Shown: piece after piece, positions 35,555 through 44,328 of the stretch
How the letters are laid out: each line of letters starts with the position of its first letter
Numbering within the stretch: the first letter of the stretch is position 1
Assembly (NCBI GenBank): GCA_963621975.1
Contig: CAVFGI010000012.1
Span: 1 to 51,535, forward strand
Source of the DNA: UBA9732 sp963621975
GTDB taxonomy: Bacteria > Spirochaetota > Spirochaetia > Sphaerochaetales > Sphaerochaetaceae
Direction: 5' to 3'
Length of the DNA stretch: 51,535 nt
Made by a program: the position numbers and the translations under genes
The notes under the pieces: model-generated
Told to the model about the DNA's origin: nothing
Databases searched by the model: none
What the model saw: only the letters and a program-made list of their open reading frames with translations

Positions 35555-35692
35555 TTTTGGTCCTCTTTTGTGTGCTAGTTTGAATGATAAGTATGTGAAG
35601 TTGAATCTGTCAATAAAGTTGATGGTGGAGATGGAACGTCCTCCACTATTATTTCAAGTGAAGTGTTTCCTTTTTTTTGGGAGGGTTCAGAC
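35555..35692. other. Upstream region of the middle beta-barrel gene
   Basis: No gene is visible. The sequence contains a lone GGAACGTCC near 35636, resembling a detached repeat unit, and a run of T before array F. Confidence 0.4.
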
Positions 35693-35827
35693 ACGACTGG
35701 AACGTCCCACACGTCCCACACGACTGGAACGTCCCATACGACCTACACGTCCCACACGACTGAGACGTCCCACACGTCCCAAACGTCCCACACAGATTGG
35801 TAAACAGTTAAAACAGATGAAACAGAT
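35693..35827 (+). repeat. 9-bp repeat array F with conserved cap
   Basis: Eleven 9-base units in register: CGACTGGAA, CGTCCCACA (several), CGTCCCATA, CGACCTACA, CGACTGAGA and CGTCCCAAA. The cap CAGATTGGT-AAACAGTTA-AAACAGATG-AAACAGATT is one 9-mer longer than in the other arrays. It lies between two divergent beta-barrel genes, so the array family is not tied to one type of gene junction. Confidence 0.9.
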
Positions 35828-35906
35828 TTGGGCCAAAGGAAGCGTCCAAGGTACCTGAGAGGAACCCTCCTAGACTTTTCAAGAAGCATTTCTTATTATC
35901 GTGGAC

Positions 35907-37739
35907 ATGAAGATAAAACTGTTTGCTATTTTGATGCTGCTTGTTGTAACTTGCAGTATATGGGGTGGGGTAGCCTCAAATCTTAGTTCATTCATAATTC
36001 CAATATCGGAAAGTGAATTTTACAATGATACATACATGCTTTATTCGCTTTTAGGATTGACTTCCCCGTCTTACTCTCAGCCATGGACTGGAAGTGAAGC
36101 AGAGATAATTCTATCTAGGGTAGAGAAACTTGCCATAGAAAACGAATTTACACAAAATCTTCTTTCTTCTCTCAAATCAAGATTAGAAAGATATAGTTCA
36201 AAATTCTCATTGTCTGATGGGTTCAGCTATAATATTGGAGTTGTTGGATCTCCAGAAATATATCTTCATGCAAATACTGAAGATTATGTAAATGACACAG
36301 ACTGGTTTTACAACTTTGATAAAAGGCAGAAACTTCTAACACTTGAGCTAGAATTTGGCGTTAAGGATTTCTTTTATACTTACTCTGAACTGGCCCTCAC
36401 AAAAAGCCGATACGCCTGGGATGGAACAGAACTCTACAGTCATGAGACCGATTTCCCATATGGCATTGGCGCTATTGTTGATTCTTATGAAAATGTTAAA
36501 AAGAAATATATGCATGAAAACGGCATAACGGAGGAGAAGGATCTTCCTGCAGATTGGGATTTGGAGTACAGATATTCCCCACATGTCGTTAAGTCAAGTA
36601 CAAGCTTCTCTTCTATGTATAACGACAATACTCCATTCTGGAATTTTTGGAATATTGCTGCAAATTTTCCAACACGAGCTTTTGTTTCATTTGGGGGTAA
36701 CAACTGGAATTTACTATTTGGACGGGACCGGCTAAACTGGGGACGAAGCATTATTGGGTCCTTTATAATAGACAAGCATGTGAGTTACCATGATTTTGCT
36801 CGGCTTTCTATATATACCGATACCTTCAAGTATGAATAGAATAATATATTCCTTGAAACACAACCGTATGTATCAGAAGAAGATAAAAAGGGTCCAGACG
36901 ATATAAGAATATTCATGAACCATAGGTTGGAATTTAAGCCCCTTAGTTGGCTAAGTTTTGTTCTTACAGAATCTTTAATGTACCGCAGTCAGGTTCTAGA
37001 AATTCAAAACCTTAATCCTGCGTTTATCTACCACCAGCTCAACAATAGAGACCTATTTAACTCTATTGCCTCTCTTGAACTTTATGTGACACCGCTTAAT
37101 GGGTGGGATATTTACTGGCAGTTTGGACTTGACAATGGAACTATTCCGGGAGAAGGAAACAGCCAGTCCAACGCTCTTGGCATGCTTTTGGGGTCTTCAT
37201 ATAGTTTTGTTTTGGGAAATGGCTATATAAAAGCAACAGCGGAAGGCTCTTTTACAACTCCAATGATGTATAGACGTGACGGTGTAGACTTTCTTATGCT
37301 TCAAAGAGACTACACCTTCATATATCAAGGCTCGGGAACAATAAAGCTTAACTATATTGGTTTTCCTTATGGTTCTGATGCAACTGTTGGAAAACTCCAA
37401 GTTGAGTACAATGTTCCAGAGGTGGTTTATATTGCATTGGGATCTGAATTCATTCGCAAGGGTGAAATAACTATGTTCCATTCACACAATACAGAGAACA
37501 ATAATAATGAAAAAGCCAACATTAAAGGACCAACTCCTTATGGTGACACAATCACATATCAGCTAACTCTTTCTATAGAGGCAAAATATTATGTGCCACA
37601 GCTTGTGAAATGGATGGATATTTCTGTATTTGGAAACCTTGCATATCTCTCTCGTTGGACACACAATATAAAAACAGGAGAGACTTCAAAGGCTAAAAAC
37701 GATATTCAATTCTCGTTTGGATTATCTATAGAAGTGTAA
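35907..37739 (+). pseudogene. Wzi-like outer-membrane beta-barrel gene interrupted by one TAG
   Basis: The frame 35907-37739 (611 codons) has a single TAG at 36837-36839 (codon 311); the rest is open and continues the family pattern. At the same place the intact paralogue reads NFEYALVFPETYR, while here TFKYE-stop-NNIFLETQPY is seen. The signal peptide begins MKIKLFAILMLLVV. The motifs PSYSQPWTGSEAE, SPEIYLHANTEDY and LFGRDRLNWGRSIIGSF match the other copies. TATTAT at 35894-35899 ends seven bases before the ATG; TAGACT lies 17 bases further up. As with the first paralogue, it is either newly inactivated, a silent cassette or read through. Confidence 0.75.
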
Positions 37740-37876
37740 AGTTTTAATGCAATGATAAACGAACACTGCGGTCTAAGGATTTGGTGGGGTAGCTGTTGTT
37801 TTGGCAACATAAATTTCAGCTAGACAGAGTATACTTTGCTTTATTAAAATGATGATATGGAGGTTTGGGGTGTTTT

Positions 37877-38677
37877 ATGAAGATAAATTTGAGTAAAGTC
37901 CTTATTCTTGTATGTTGTTTTGTTTCTTTTTTTCTTACTATTTTCTTGTTTGTTTCTTGTGATAATAGCACAAAGAAACCAATAGAGCCTGTAGAGCCTG
38001 TAGAACCAAGCCCAACACCTTCACCACAACCTAGTGATGGTTTATATAAGGTTGGTGATATAGGACCTGCCGGTGGAATTATCTTCTACGACTGCGATGC
38101 TGACAACAATGTCCAGTATGTTGACGACTTTACAGGGGGGGGTGAGACAAAAACAAATAAGGATGGTCTCATTTCTTCTGAATGTGGCTGGAGATATCTT
38201 GAAGCCGCACCGGAGGATTTAAGCTATAAAAACTCTTATGGCGTTTTGGACTACGAATATGTTTTTGGCTATTGTTTAAAAACTGGCTACTCATCAACAT
38301 ACAGAAGGATAGGAACTAAATGGGACATTGGTGCTGGAAAAGACAATACGACTGCACTTGTAAAAAGTGATGTAGAAGATAACATGTATTTGGCTTATGG
38401 CGGTGAACAAAAGGGAATTTATGCGGCATTGGCCTGTTCAAGATATTCAAATAATGGATTTGATGACTGGTTTCTACCAAGTAGTCATGAAATTGGACTA
38501 ATGTACACGAATCTATATATGAAAGGGTTGGGTTCTTTTGATGATAGTAGCATATACTGGTCCAGTACTGAGTCGTCTGGTGAGGTTGATTCTATTGCTT
38601 GGGACTTCAAGAATGGTTACCATATTATAAATTCACAAGGCAATAAAAACAGGGTTCGTCCAGTCAGAAGGTTCTAG
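37877..38677 (+). CDS. DUF1566 lipoprotein
   Basis: A 266-residue lipoprotein. A long hydrophobic signal ends in the lipobox FVSC, followed by a Pro-rich spacer (PIEPVEPVEPSPTPSP). The DUF1566/Lcl_C domain follows with KVGDIGPAGGIIFYD, FDDWFLPSSHEIGLMY, IYWSSTES and the end RVRPVRRF. Proteins of this type are common on Treponema surfaces and are of unknown function. The ATG at 37877 is chosen; a TTG 12 bases upstream is possible because GGAGG lies nearby. Confidence 0.85.
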   Translation: MKINLSKVLILVCCFVSFFLTIFLFVSCDNSTKKPIEPVEPVEPSPTPSPQPSDGLYKVGDIGPAGGIIFYDCDADNNVQYVDDFTGGGETKTNKDGLISSECGWRYLEAAPEDLSYKNSYGVLDYEYVFGYCLKTGYSSTYRRIGTKWDIGAGKDNTTALVKSDVEDNMYLAYGGEQKGIYAALACSRYSNNGFDDWFLPSSHEIGLMYTNLYMKGLGSFDDSSIYWSSTESSGEVDSIAWDFKNGYHIINSQGNKNRVRPVRRF

Positions 38678-38695
38678 CAGGTCAAAAGGTCAAGA

Positions 38696-39625
38696 ATGAA
38701 AAAGATATTGTTTTTTTGGGCGGTTATTTTAGTTGCTCTTTGTATGATGGGCTGTAAGCCAGAAGTCAAGGTTAAGAAATGCACTGTAACTTTTGATGCT
38801 AATGGTGCTGAAGGAACTGTTCCTGATTCAATTGAAGTTGAGAAAGGTAAAAACATAACACTTCCTTCTTCTGATTCGCTTTCAAAGGTGGGGTATATAT
38901 TTGACGTATGGAATACTTCTTCAAATGAGGATGGAAAGTCTTATCTTGAGTCCGAGTCTATTACCGTTCATGAGAACTTGACGCTTTATGCAATTTGGAA
39001 ACCTAATTGCTTAGAGTATTCTTTTGTTGTTGAGACAAATACATATTCTGTGATTTGTAAAGAGAAGAGCATTACCTCAGTAGTTATTCCTTCCACGTAC
39101 AAAGGAAAGGCTGTGACGGATTTGTGGCGAGATGCGTTCAATAATTGTAGCAAACTTTCTGAAATCACAATACCGTCAAGTGTAACAAATATCGGGTCTT
39201 ATGCCTTTGGTAGTTGTAGTGAGCTTGAAAGTATAGCCCTACCTGACAGCGTGACAAGTATAGGTGTGGGAGCCTTCCATAGTTGTAATAAGCTTAAGGA
39301 AATAACACTACAATCAAGTGTGACGAGTATAGGCAATTCTGCCTTTGCAAGTTGTTATGAACTTACTGAGATAACAATTCCAACTGGTGTTACAAGCATA
39401 GAGAAAGATTTATTTAACAATTGTAAAAAGCTAGAAAAGATAACTATTCCCAGTAGCGTTACCGTAATAGGCAATAGTGCTTTTTCTTATTGTTCGAAAT
39501 TACAAACCATTAATTATGATGGATCTATGGAGCAGTGGAATGCTATTGAAAAGGGTTCTAACTGGGATTCTAGCACAGGAACCTACACCATATATTGCAC
39601 AGATGGAGAAATTACAAAGAACTGA
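38696..39625 (+). CDS. Lipoprotein with InlB B-repeat and BspA-type leucine-rich repeats
   Basis: A 309-residue surface lipoprotein. The lipobox is MMGC at Cys20. Residues 27-100 are a Listeria-Bacteroides (InlB B) repeat: CTVTFDANGAEGTVPDSI through LTLYAIWKPN. From about 120 to 285 there are six BspA-type leucine-rich repeats of about 23 residues (ITIPSSVTNIGSYAFGSCSE and variants). BspA-like proteins mediate adhesion to host surfaces in oral spirochaetes and Bacteroidetes; that role is inferred here. It follows the DUF1566 gene by 18 bases and may share its transcript. Confidence 0.9.
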   Translation: MKKILFFWAVILVALCMMGCKPEVKVKKCTVTFDANGAEGTVPDSIEVEKGKNITLPSSDSLSKVGYIFDVWNTSSNEDGKSYLESESITVHENLTLYAIWKPNCLEYSFVVETNTYSVICKEKSITSVVIPSTYKGKAVTDLWRDAFNNCSKLSEITIPSSVTNIGSYAFGSCSELESIALPDSVTSIGVGAFHSCNKLKEITLQSSVTSIGNSAFASCYELTEITIPTGVTSIEKDLFNNCKKLEKITIPSSVTVIGNSAFSYCSKLQTINYDGSMEQWNAIEKGSNWDSSTGTYTIYCTDGEITKN

Positions 39626-39671
39626 AAGGAAAGTAATTCTGTTATTTGCACTTATGCGTGAGGTGATATAA

Positions 39672-40448
39672 ATGGAGACTTTTTTGGGACTATTAATTCC
39701 ATTTTTAGGAACTACTGCAGGATCTGCTTGTGTTTTCTTTATGAGAAAAGCTCTTGGGGCTTTAGTTCAGCGTGCTCTTGCCGGTTTTGCTGCAGGGGTT
39801 ATGGTTGCAGCTTCCATTTGGAGTTTAATAATTCCAGCCATTGATCAATCAGAGGGGTTGGGAAAGTTCTCTTTTTTGCCTGCCTTTGTTGGGTTTTGGC
39901 TTGGTGTATTATTTCTTCTTATTTTGGATCATGTAATTCCTCATTTACATGTAGGAAGTGACAAATCAGAGGGTCCAAGAAGTAATCTTAATCGTACTGC
40001 CATGATGGTTTTGGCGGTAACATTACATAATATTCCAGAGGGAATGGCTGTTGGTGTTATGTACGCAGGACTTATGTCTGGTAGTGCACAAATTACAGCT
40101 ACTAGTGCTTTAGTTTTATCTTTGGGTATTGCTATTCAAAACTTTCCTGAGGGTGCAATTATTTCAATGCCTCTTAGGGCAGAAGGTAATAAAAAAAGTA
40201 AAGCATTTCTAGGTGGGGTGCTTTCTGGTATTGTAGAGCCAATTGCTGCTTTTTTCACAATTCTAGTTGCGCATCTCATAATTCCTGCTCTACCTTATTT
40301 ATTGAGCTTTGCTGCAGGGGCTATGCTTTATGTTGTTGTTGAGGAGCTTATACCAGAAATGTCGCAAGGGGAGCATTCAAATATTGGCACTGTTCTCTTT
40401 GCTGTTGGTTTTAGTTTAATGATGGTTTTAGATGTGGCGCTTGGTTGA
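39672..40448 (+). CDS. ZIP-family divalent metal transporter
   Basis: A 258-residue inner-membrane protein with eight hydrophobic segments. The metal site motifs are TLHNIPEGMAVGVMYAG (segment 4) and IAIQNFPEGAIISMP (segment 5), the hallmarks of ZupT/ZIP proteins that import zinc, iron or manganese. GAGGTGA precedes the ATG. The next gene follows after 27 bases. Confidence 0.93.
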   Translation: METFLGLLIPFLGTTAGSACVFFMRKALGALVQRALAGFAAGVMVAASIWSLIIPAIDQSEGLGKFSFLPAFVGFWLGVLFLLILDHVIPHLHVGSDKSEGPRSNLNRTAMMVLAVTLHNIPEGMAVGVMYAGLMSGSAQITATSALVLSLGIAIQNFPEGAIISMPLRAEGNKKSKAFLGGVLSGIVEPIAAFFTILVAHLIIPALPYLLSFAAGAMLYVVVEELIPEMSQGEHSNIGTVLFAVGFSLMMVLDVALG

Positions 40449-40475
40449 GTTGAAAAATCCCTAAAGGTGGTAGTT

Positions 40476-41189
40476 ATGGAAAAAACAAAGGAATCAGTTG
40501 GAAAGACTGTTAAGAGTGTGGTTGTAGATGGTGTGATTGACAGGAAGGCTTTGCATAACATCACATATGGTCTTTTTGTTCTTAGCGCAAGGAGCAAAGA
40601 AAAGGACAATGCCTGCATTACTAATACTCTTTGCCAAGTGGCAGAGAATCCTCTTTTAGTTTCAATTGCCGTAAACAAAAGTAATTATACTAATGAATTA
40701 ATTCAGGGATCTGGAATTTTTAATGTTAGTATGATAAGTACTTCTGCTAAGATGGATCTCTTTAAAAGGTTTGGTTTTGTAAGTGGAAGGGATGTTGATA
40801 AGTTTGAAGATTATGAGTTCACCAAAAGATCTAGTAATGGCGTATTCTACATAACTGAAAGTACTTGTAGTTTTCTTAGCGCTTCTGTTGTACAAACTGT
40901 TGATGTTGGAAGCCATTGGCTTTATATTGCACAAGTCACTGAGGCAAAAAAAATTAGCACAGAGGCTCCTTGTTCTTATTCTTTTTATCTTTCAGACATT
41001 AAGGGCTCTAGTGTTGGGAGTGCTAAGGCTGAAAATGACCCACAGTCAAAGGAAGAGAAAAAAGCTACATGGGTTTGCAAGATTTGTGGTTACGTGTATG
41101 AAGGAGATCCTTTGCCAGCTGATTTCATTTGTCCTATTTGCAAACATGGGGCAGGGGACTTTGAAAGAGAAGAGGCAAAAAACTCATAA
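40476..41189 (+). CDS. Flavin reductase-like protein with C-terminal rubredoxin (HMW rubredoxin type)
   Basis: A 237-residue fusion. Residues about 15-170 are an FMN-binding flavin reductase-like domain (LHNITYGLFVLSARS, CITNTLCQVAENPLLVSIAV). After a charged linker comes a short rubredoxin with CKICGYVYEG and CPICKHGAGDFE. The design is that of the high-molecular-weight rubredoxin of Moorella, which passes electrons from NAD(P)H to an oxygen- or NO-reducing flavodiiron protein; no such gene is nearby. GGTGG lies upstream of the ATG. Confidence 0.88.
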   Translation: MEKTKESVGKTVKSVVVDGVIDRKALHNITYGLFVLSARSKEKDNACITNTLCQVAENPLLVSIAVNKSNYTNELIQGSGIFNVSMISTSAKMDLFKRFGFVSGRDVDKFEDYEFTKRSSNGVFYITESTCSFLSASVVQTVDVGSHWLYIAQVTEAKKISTEAPCSYSFYLSDIKGSSVGSAKAENDPQSKEEKKATWVCKICGYVYEGDPLPADFICPICKHGAGDFEREEAKNS

Positions 41190-41226
41190 ATTATGTTTTG
41201 TTGTTTTGCTACGTTCTTGTGAGCCC

Positions 41227-41754
41227 TCATTTTCTTGCAAATGCCTGTTCAATTAGACTCATTAGCTTTGCCTTTGTAGCCTTACTTGTTATGGCTCCAA
41301 GAATAGGGGAGCCTACAATTTTGCCTTCTTTGTCTAGTACATAGGTTGTTGGATATGCATAGATGGAAGATACTAGTTTTCCTAAAGGAGATTTTGACGA
41401 GAAGGTAATATTCATATAGCTTGCGTTTTTTGCTTTGAGAATAGACTTGGCCTTCTCAATCATTTTTGTGTTGTTGTTAAGAGTATCTACATTTATTCCA
41501 ACAACCATTGCACCTTTTTGCTGTAATTCTTTATCAAGAGCATCTAATTCTCCAAGCTCAGAAATGCAAGGTTGACAGGTTGAGAACCAAAAATTGACAA
41601 CTGTAACCTTGCCAAGAAATAGTGATTGGTCAACAGGATTTCCATCAAGATCTGAGCCTTCAAATGAAGGGAACATATCGCCATCTTTTGCCCAGATAAT
41701 TGTTATGCTAACAAGCAGAATAATTAACAATAAAACTAATTTTTTTACGTTCAT
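41227..41754 (-). CDS. TlpA/ResA-like secreted thioredoxin
   Basis: A 175-residue exported thiol-disulfide protein. A signal anchor or signal peptide (VKKLVLLLIILLVSITIIWA) is followed by a thioredoxin fold with WFSTCQPCISE as CxxC active site and the cis-proline in YAYPTTYVLD. The ATG at 41754 overlaps the TGA of the iron-sulfur membrane protein and has GGAGGAAC upstream; a longer start would lie inside that gene. It is the last gene of the Rrf2-headed redox operon. Confidence 0.9.
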   Translation of the reverse strand: MNVKKLVLLLIILLVSITIIWAKDGDMFPSFEGSDLDGNPVDQSLFLGKVTVVNFWFSTCQPCISELGELDALDKELQQKGAMVVGINVDTLNNNTKMIEKAKSILKAKNASYMNITFSSKSPLGKLVSSIYAYPTTYVLDKEGKIVGSPILGAITSKATKAKLMSLIEQAFARK

Positions 41755-42635
41755 TTTTGTTCCTCCGAGTTTTTCAAAATATGCGAGAACGATATTGCAT
41801 AAGTGGGGCATGCTTTAATGCACTTGCCACAGCGGATGCACTCGCCGTCATTTGCATTTTTTGTAACATCAACATCCATCTTGCACACCTGTGCACACTT
41901 GCCACACGAGATGCACCTATCCTTGTTAACGTTAAGCGACACTAGCGATATTCTATTGAACAAGGAATAGAACGCACCAAGGGGACATATCCATTTGCAA
42001 AATGGTCTATAAATTAATACCGATATTAAAATAACTGCCATCAAAATGGTCATTTTCCAACTAAATAAGAAACCTAGAGCACCTCTAATGGCTTCATTGA
42101 CAATTGCTAAAGGTATAGCTCCCTCTAAGACTCCAACAGGGCATAAATACTTACAAAAGAAAGGGATAGAAAGTCCAACTTCATCTACAACAAACATTGG
42201 AAGAATTACAACAAAAACAGCAAGTATGACATATTTTACATAGGTTAACTTTCGAACCTTTGTTGTTGAAATCTTCTTTGATGGAACTTTGTACAACAGC
42301 TCTTGAAACCAGCCAAAGGGACATAGAAAGCCACAAACAAACCTTGCAAGCGTAATGCCAAAAAAGATTAGTGTTCCTATGACATAATAAGAAAAGCTAT
42401 GCTCAGGTGAGCCAACAACAGCTTGGAAAGCTCCAATTGGGCAGGCTCCAGTTGCAGCTGGGCATGAATAGCAATTAAGTCCAGGAACACAGACACTTTT
42501 TGCTTTTCCTTGATTAATTACTCCTTTAGCAAAATTAAAAATGTGTATGTTTGATAAAAATGTGGCTAGTATTCCAATTATGTATCTGTACTTAGAGAGC
42601 AAAAATGATATGGTTTGTGGCTTTTTCTGTTTCAT
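41751..42635 (-). CDS. Membrane protein with 4Fe-4S clusters, NapH/CcoG-like
   Basis: A 294-residue membrane protein with about five hydrophobic segments. Cysteine motifs alternate with them: CYSCPAATGACPIGAF, CGFLCPFGWFQ, CKYLCPVGVLEG and CKWICPLGAFYS, then two ferredoxin motifs CISCGKCAQVCK and CIRCGKCIKACP near the C-terminus. Proteins of this type carry electrons across the inner membrane. The ATG at 42635 forms TAATG with the microprotein stop. Next to a secreted thioredoxin it probably feeds reducing power to the periplasm. Confidence 0.88.
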   Translation of the reverse strand: MKQKKPQTISFLLSKYRYIIGILATFLSNIHIFNFAKGVINQGKAKSVCVPGLNCYSCPAATGACPIGAFQAVVGSPEHSFSYYVIGTLIFFGITLARFVCGFLCPFGWFQELLYKVPSKKISTTKVRKLTYVKYVILAVFVVILPMFVVDEVGLSIPFFCKYLCPVGVLEGAIPLAIVNEAIRGALGFLFSWKMTILMAVILISVLIYRPFCKWICPLGAFYSLFNRISLVSLNVNKDRCISCGKCAQVCKMDVDVTKNANDGECIRCGKCIKACPTYAISFSHILKNSEEQK

Positions 42636-42775
42636 TATCCTATTCCAATACATTCTAAGCAGAGCTTTATTGCCTTGTTCAGAACAATAGCTACTTCTCC
42701 TCTTATAATACCAATGGCAATAAATAAGATGGCTATGAGAATTAAAATAATTCTAATCTTACTTATTTTCTTCAT
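42635..42775 (-). CDS. 46-residue CD1871A-like CxxC membrane microprotein
   Basis: The minus strand encodes a 46-residue protein that begins MKKISKIRIILILIAILF and ends in the motif KLCLECIGIG. One hydrophobic segment is followed by RGEVAIVL and the CxxC. Both ends are fixed by overlaps: its ATG overlaps the TGA of the Rrf2 gene (ATGA) and its TAA overlaps the ATG of the iron-sulfur protein (TAATG). It matches the pattern, as I recall it, of the CD1871A family, found in anaerobes beside the same two partners. It is probably a membrane thiol partner of the thioredoxin. Confidence 0.85.
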   Translation of the reverse strand: MKKISKIRIILILIAILFIAIGIIRGEVAIVLNKAIKLCLECIGIG

Positions 42776-43197
42776 AATCTGTACTCTTGGCTTAGGATTT
42801 TTTCTTCTATTTCCTTGACGCTAATTTGCTCAAGAAACTTGTACAAAAGGCTGTCCATTTTTTGCCCTAAATTTTGCATTATATCTTTCATGTGAGTGGA
42901 AATGAGGCATTTTTCATTAAATTCTTCGTTTTTCCACGTTGGTTTTGCAAAGGAGGAATTCAATGCAACCGCTATATCTTTGAGGGTTATAGTTCTTGGG
43001 TCTTTGTTAATTTTGTAACCTCCTAGTTTCCCTTCTTTTGTCTTAACAAAACCCTTGTTGCGCAATTGCGACATCACTTTTCTAATCCGTGCGGGATTTG
43101 TACATATATTCTTGGCTAGTTGCTCACTTGAGACAAAATTATCAACATGGCCTAAATAAACTAAAGCATGAACTGCAATTATAAAAACTCCATCCAT
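42772..43197 (-). CDS. Rrf2-family transcriptional regulator
   Basis: A 141-residue regulator. The winged helix has VSSEQLAKNICTNPARIRKVMSQL and the wing KTKEGKLGGYKI, typical of Rrf2 proteins. The three-cysteine iron-sulfur site of IscR is missing: only two cysteines remain (CTNP and KCLIST), so sensing probably differs. It heads the redox operon with the microprotein, the 4Fe-4S protein and the thioredoxin. A palindrome 25 bases upstream is the likely operator. Confidence 0.9.
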   Translation of the reverse strand: MDGVFIIAVHALVYLGHVDNFVSSEQLAKNICTNPARIRKVMSQLRNKGFVKTKEGKLGGYKINKDPRTITLKDIAVALNSSFAKPTWKNEEFNEKCLISTHMKDIMQNLGQKMDSLLYKFLEQISVKEIEEKILSQEYRL

Positions 43198-43221
43198 AAA
43201 AACCTTGTCTTCTTAATAAAA

Positions 43222-43240
43222 TGTAATTTATAAAGTTACA
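43222..43240. promoter_or_regulatory. Inverted repeat upstream of the Rrf2 operon
   Basis: TGTAATTTATAAAGTTACA pairs TGTAA with TTACA and TT with AA, 14 of 19 positions being symmetric. It overlaps the AT-rich promoter region of the minus-strand operon and is a candidate binding site for the Rrf2 regulator. Confidence 0.5.
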
Positions 43241-43404
43241 GTTAATGCTAACAGACAACCCGTTATTTGTAAATAGCTAGTCTTTTTGAAAAAGCTTATA
43301 AGGCTTTGGAACTAATGTAGTAGTAAGCGAGAAAAAAGGGTGTTGCTATAACAACTGCAGATTCTAGGTTCTGATTCTAAACTGAACACAAAGGGAGAGC
43401 TTTG

Positions 43405-44328
43405 ATGATTGAATCTATAGATTCTCTTCGAGTTTTAGTTGAAAGACAGGGAAAGAAGACTGTTGCTGTTGCTTGTGCGCAAGATAGTCATGTATTGCAC
43501 GCAATTGATGATTTACATAAAGAAGACATAATTGATGCAATTCTTATTGGTAACAAAAGAAAGATTTGTCATATTGCTGAAGAATGTAAAATTGATTTAA
43601 GTGAATATGAGATTGTAGATGAAATAGATGATATTGCCTCTTGTTCTATTGCGGTAAAACTTGCAAAAAAAGGTTTTGCTCATGCTGTTATGAAGGGTCT
43701 TGTTGATACTTCCATTATTCTTAAGGCTATTTTAGATAAAGAGTTTGGACTACGCCAGGCAAGGCTTTTATCTCATGTGGCGTTATTTTCAATTCCTGAA
43801 TTTGAAAGATTATTGTTGGTAACAGATTCTGCAATGAATATTGCACCAGATCTTGATGCAAAGAAAGATATCATTGCTAATGCCGTTTGGGTTGCTAATG
43901 GGATTGGTATAAAAAGGCCTGTTGTGGCGTGTTTGTGTGCAGTTGAGAAGGTCAATAGTAAAATGCCTGCAACGTTGGATGCATCTGAGCTTGTTAGCTT
44001 AAATATGGCTAAAGAGATAGAAAATTGTACGGTTATTGGGCCTGTTGCATTGGATAATGCAATTAGCGTAGAGGCTTCTAGACATAAGGGAATTAAGGAT
44101 CCTAATGCAGGTTGTGCCAATATCTTGCTCGTTCCAAATATTGAAACAGGCAATGTACTGTATAAGGCTTTGGTATATCTTGCACACGCAAAGGTGGCCA
44201 GTCTTATTGTGGGTGCAAAGGTTCCTGTAATAATTACGTCTAGGGCAGACGATGTTCAAAGCAAGATTAATTCAATTTTGTTTGCACTTGCTCTGGACCC
44301 CAAGAATGGAGGGTCATGTGGGAGTTAA
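43405..44328 (+). CDS. ptb: Phosphate (branched-chain) acyltransferase, Ptb type
   Basis: A 307-residue enzyme that converts acyl-CoA plus phosphate to acyl phosphate plus CoA. The family pattern is clear: FAHAVMKGLVDTSIILKA, LSHVALFSIP, LLVTDSAMNIAPDLDAK and GPVALDNAISVEASRHKG. Next to the oxidoreductase and branched-chain aminotransferase genes, its substrates are probably isobutyryl-, isovaleryl- or 2-methylbutyryl-CoA rather than butyryl-CoA. GGGAGAG precedes the ATG at 43405; a TTG three bases earlier is less likely. It starts a seven-gene cluster. Confidence 0.92.
   Translation: MIESIDSLRVLVERQGKKTVAVACAQDSHVLHAIDDLHKEDIIDAILIGNKRKICHIAEECKIDLSEYEIVDEIDDIASCSIAVKLAKKGFAHAVMKGLVDTSIILKAILDKEFGLRQARLLSHVALFSIPEFERLLLVTDSAMNIAPDLDAKKDIIANAVWVANGIGIKRPVVACLCAVEKVNSKMPATLDASELVSLNMAKEIENCTVIGPVALDNAISVEASRHKGIKDPNAGCANILLVPNIETGNVLYKALVYLAHAKVASLIVGAKVPVIITSRADDVQSKINSILFALALDPKNGGSCGS

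Noticed and set aside
35412..35858. Plus-strand ORF of 148 codons ending in RPT repeats over array F
   Set aside because: Its first part is antisense to the signal-peptide end of the intact beta-barrel gene and its rest is the array; no homology pattern and no ribosome-binding site.
31955..37739. Alternative genetic code or selenocysteine to explain in-frame stops
   Set aside because: The two stops are TAA and TAG, not one reassigned codon, and TAA, TAG and TGA all end normal genes elsewhere in the window. No selenocysteine (TGA) context is involved.
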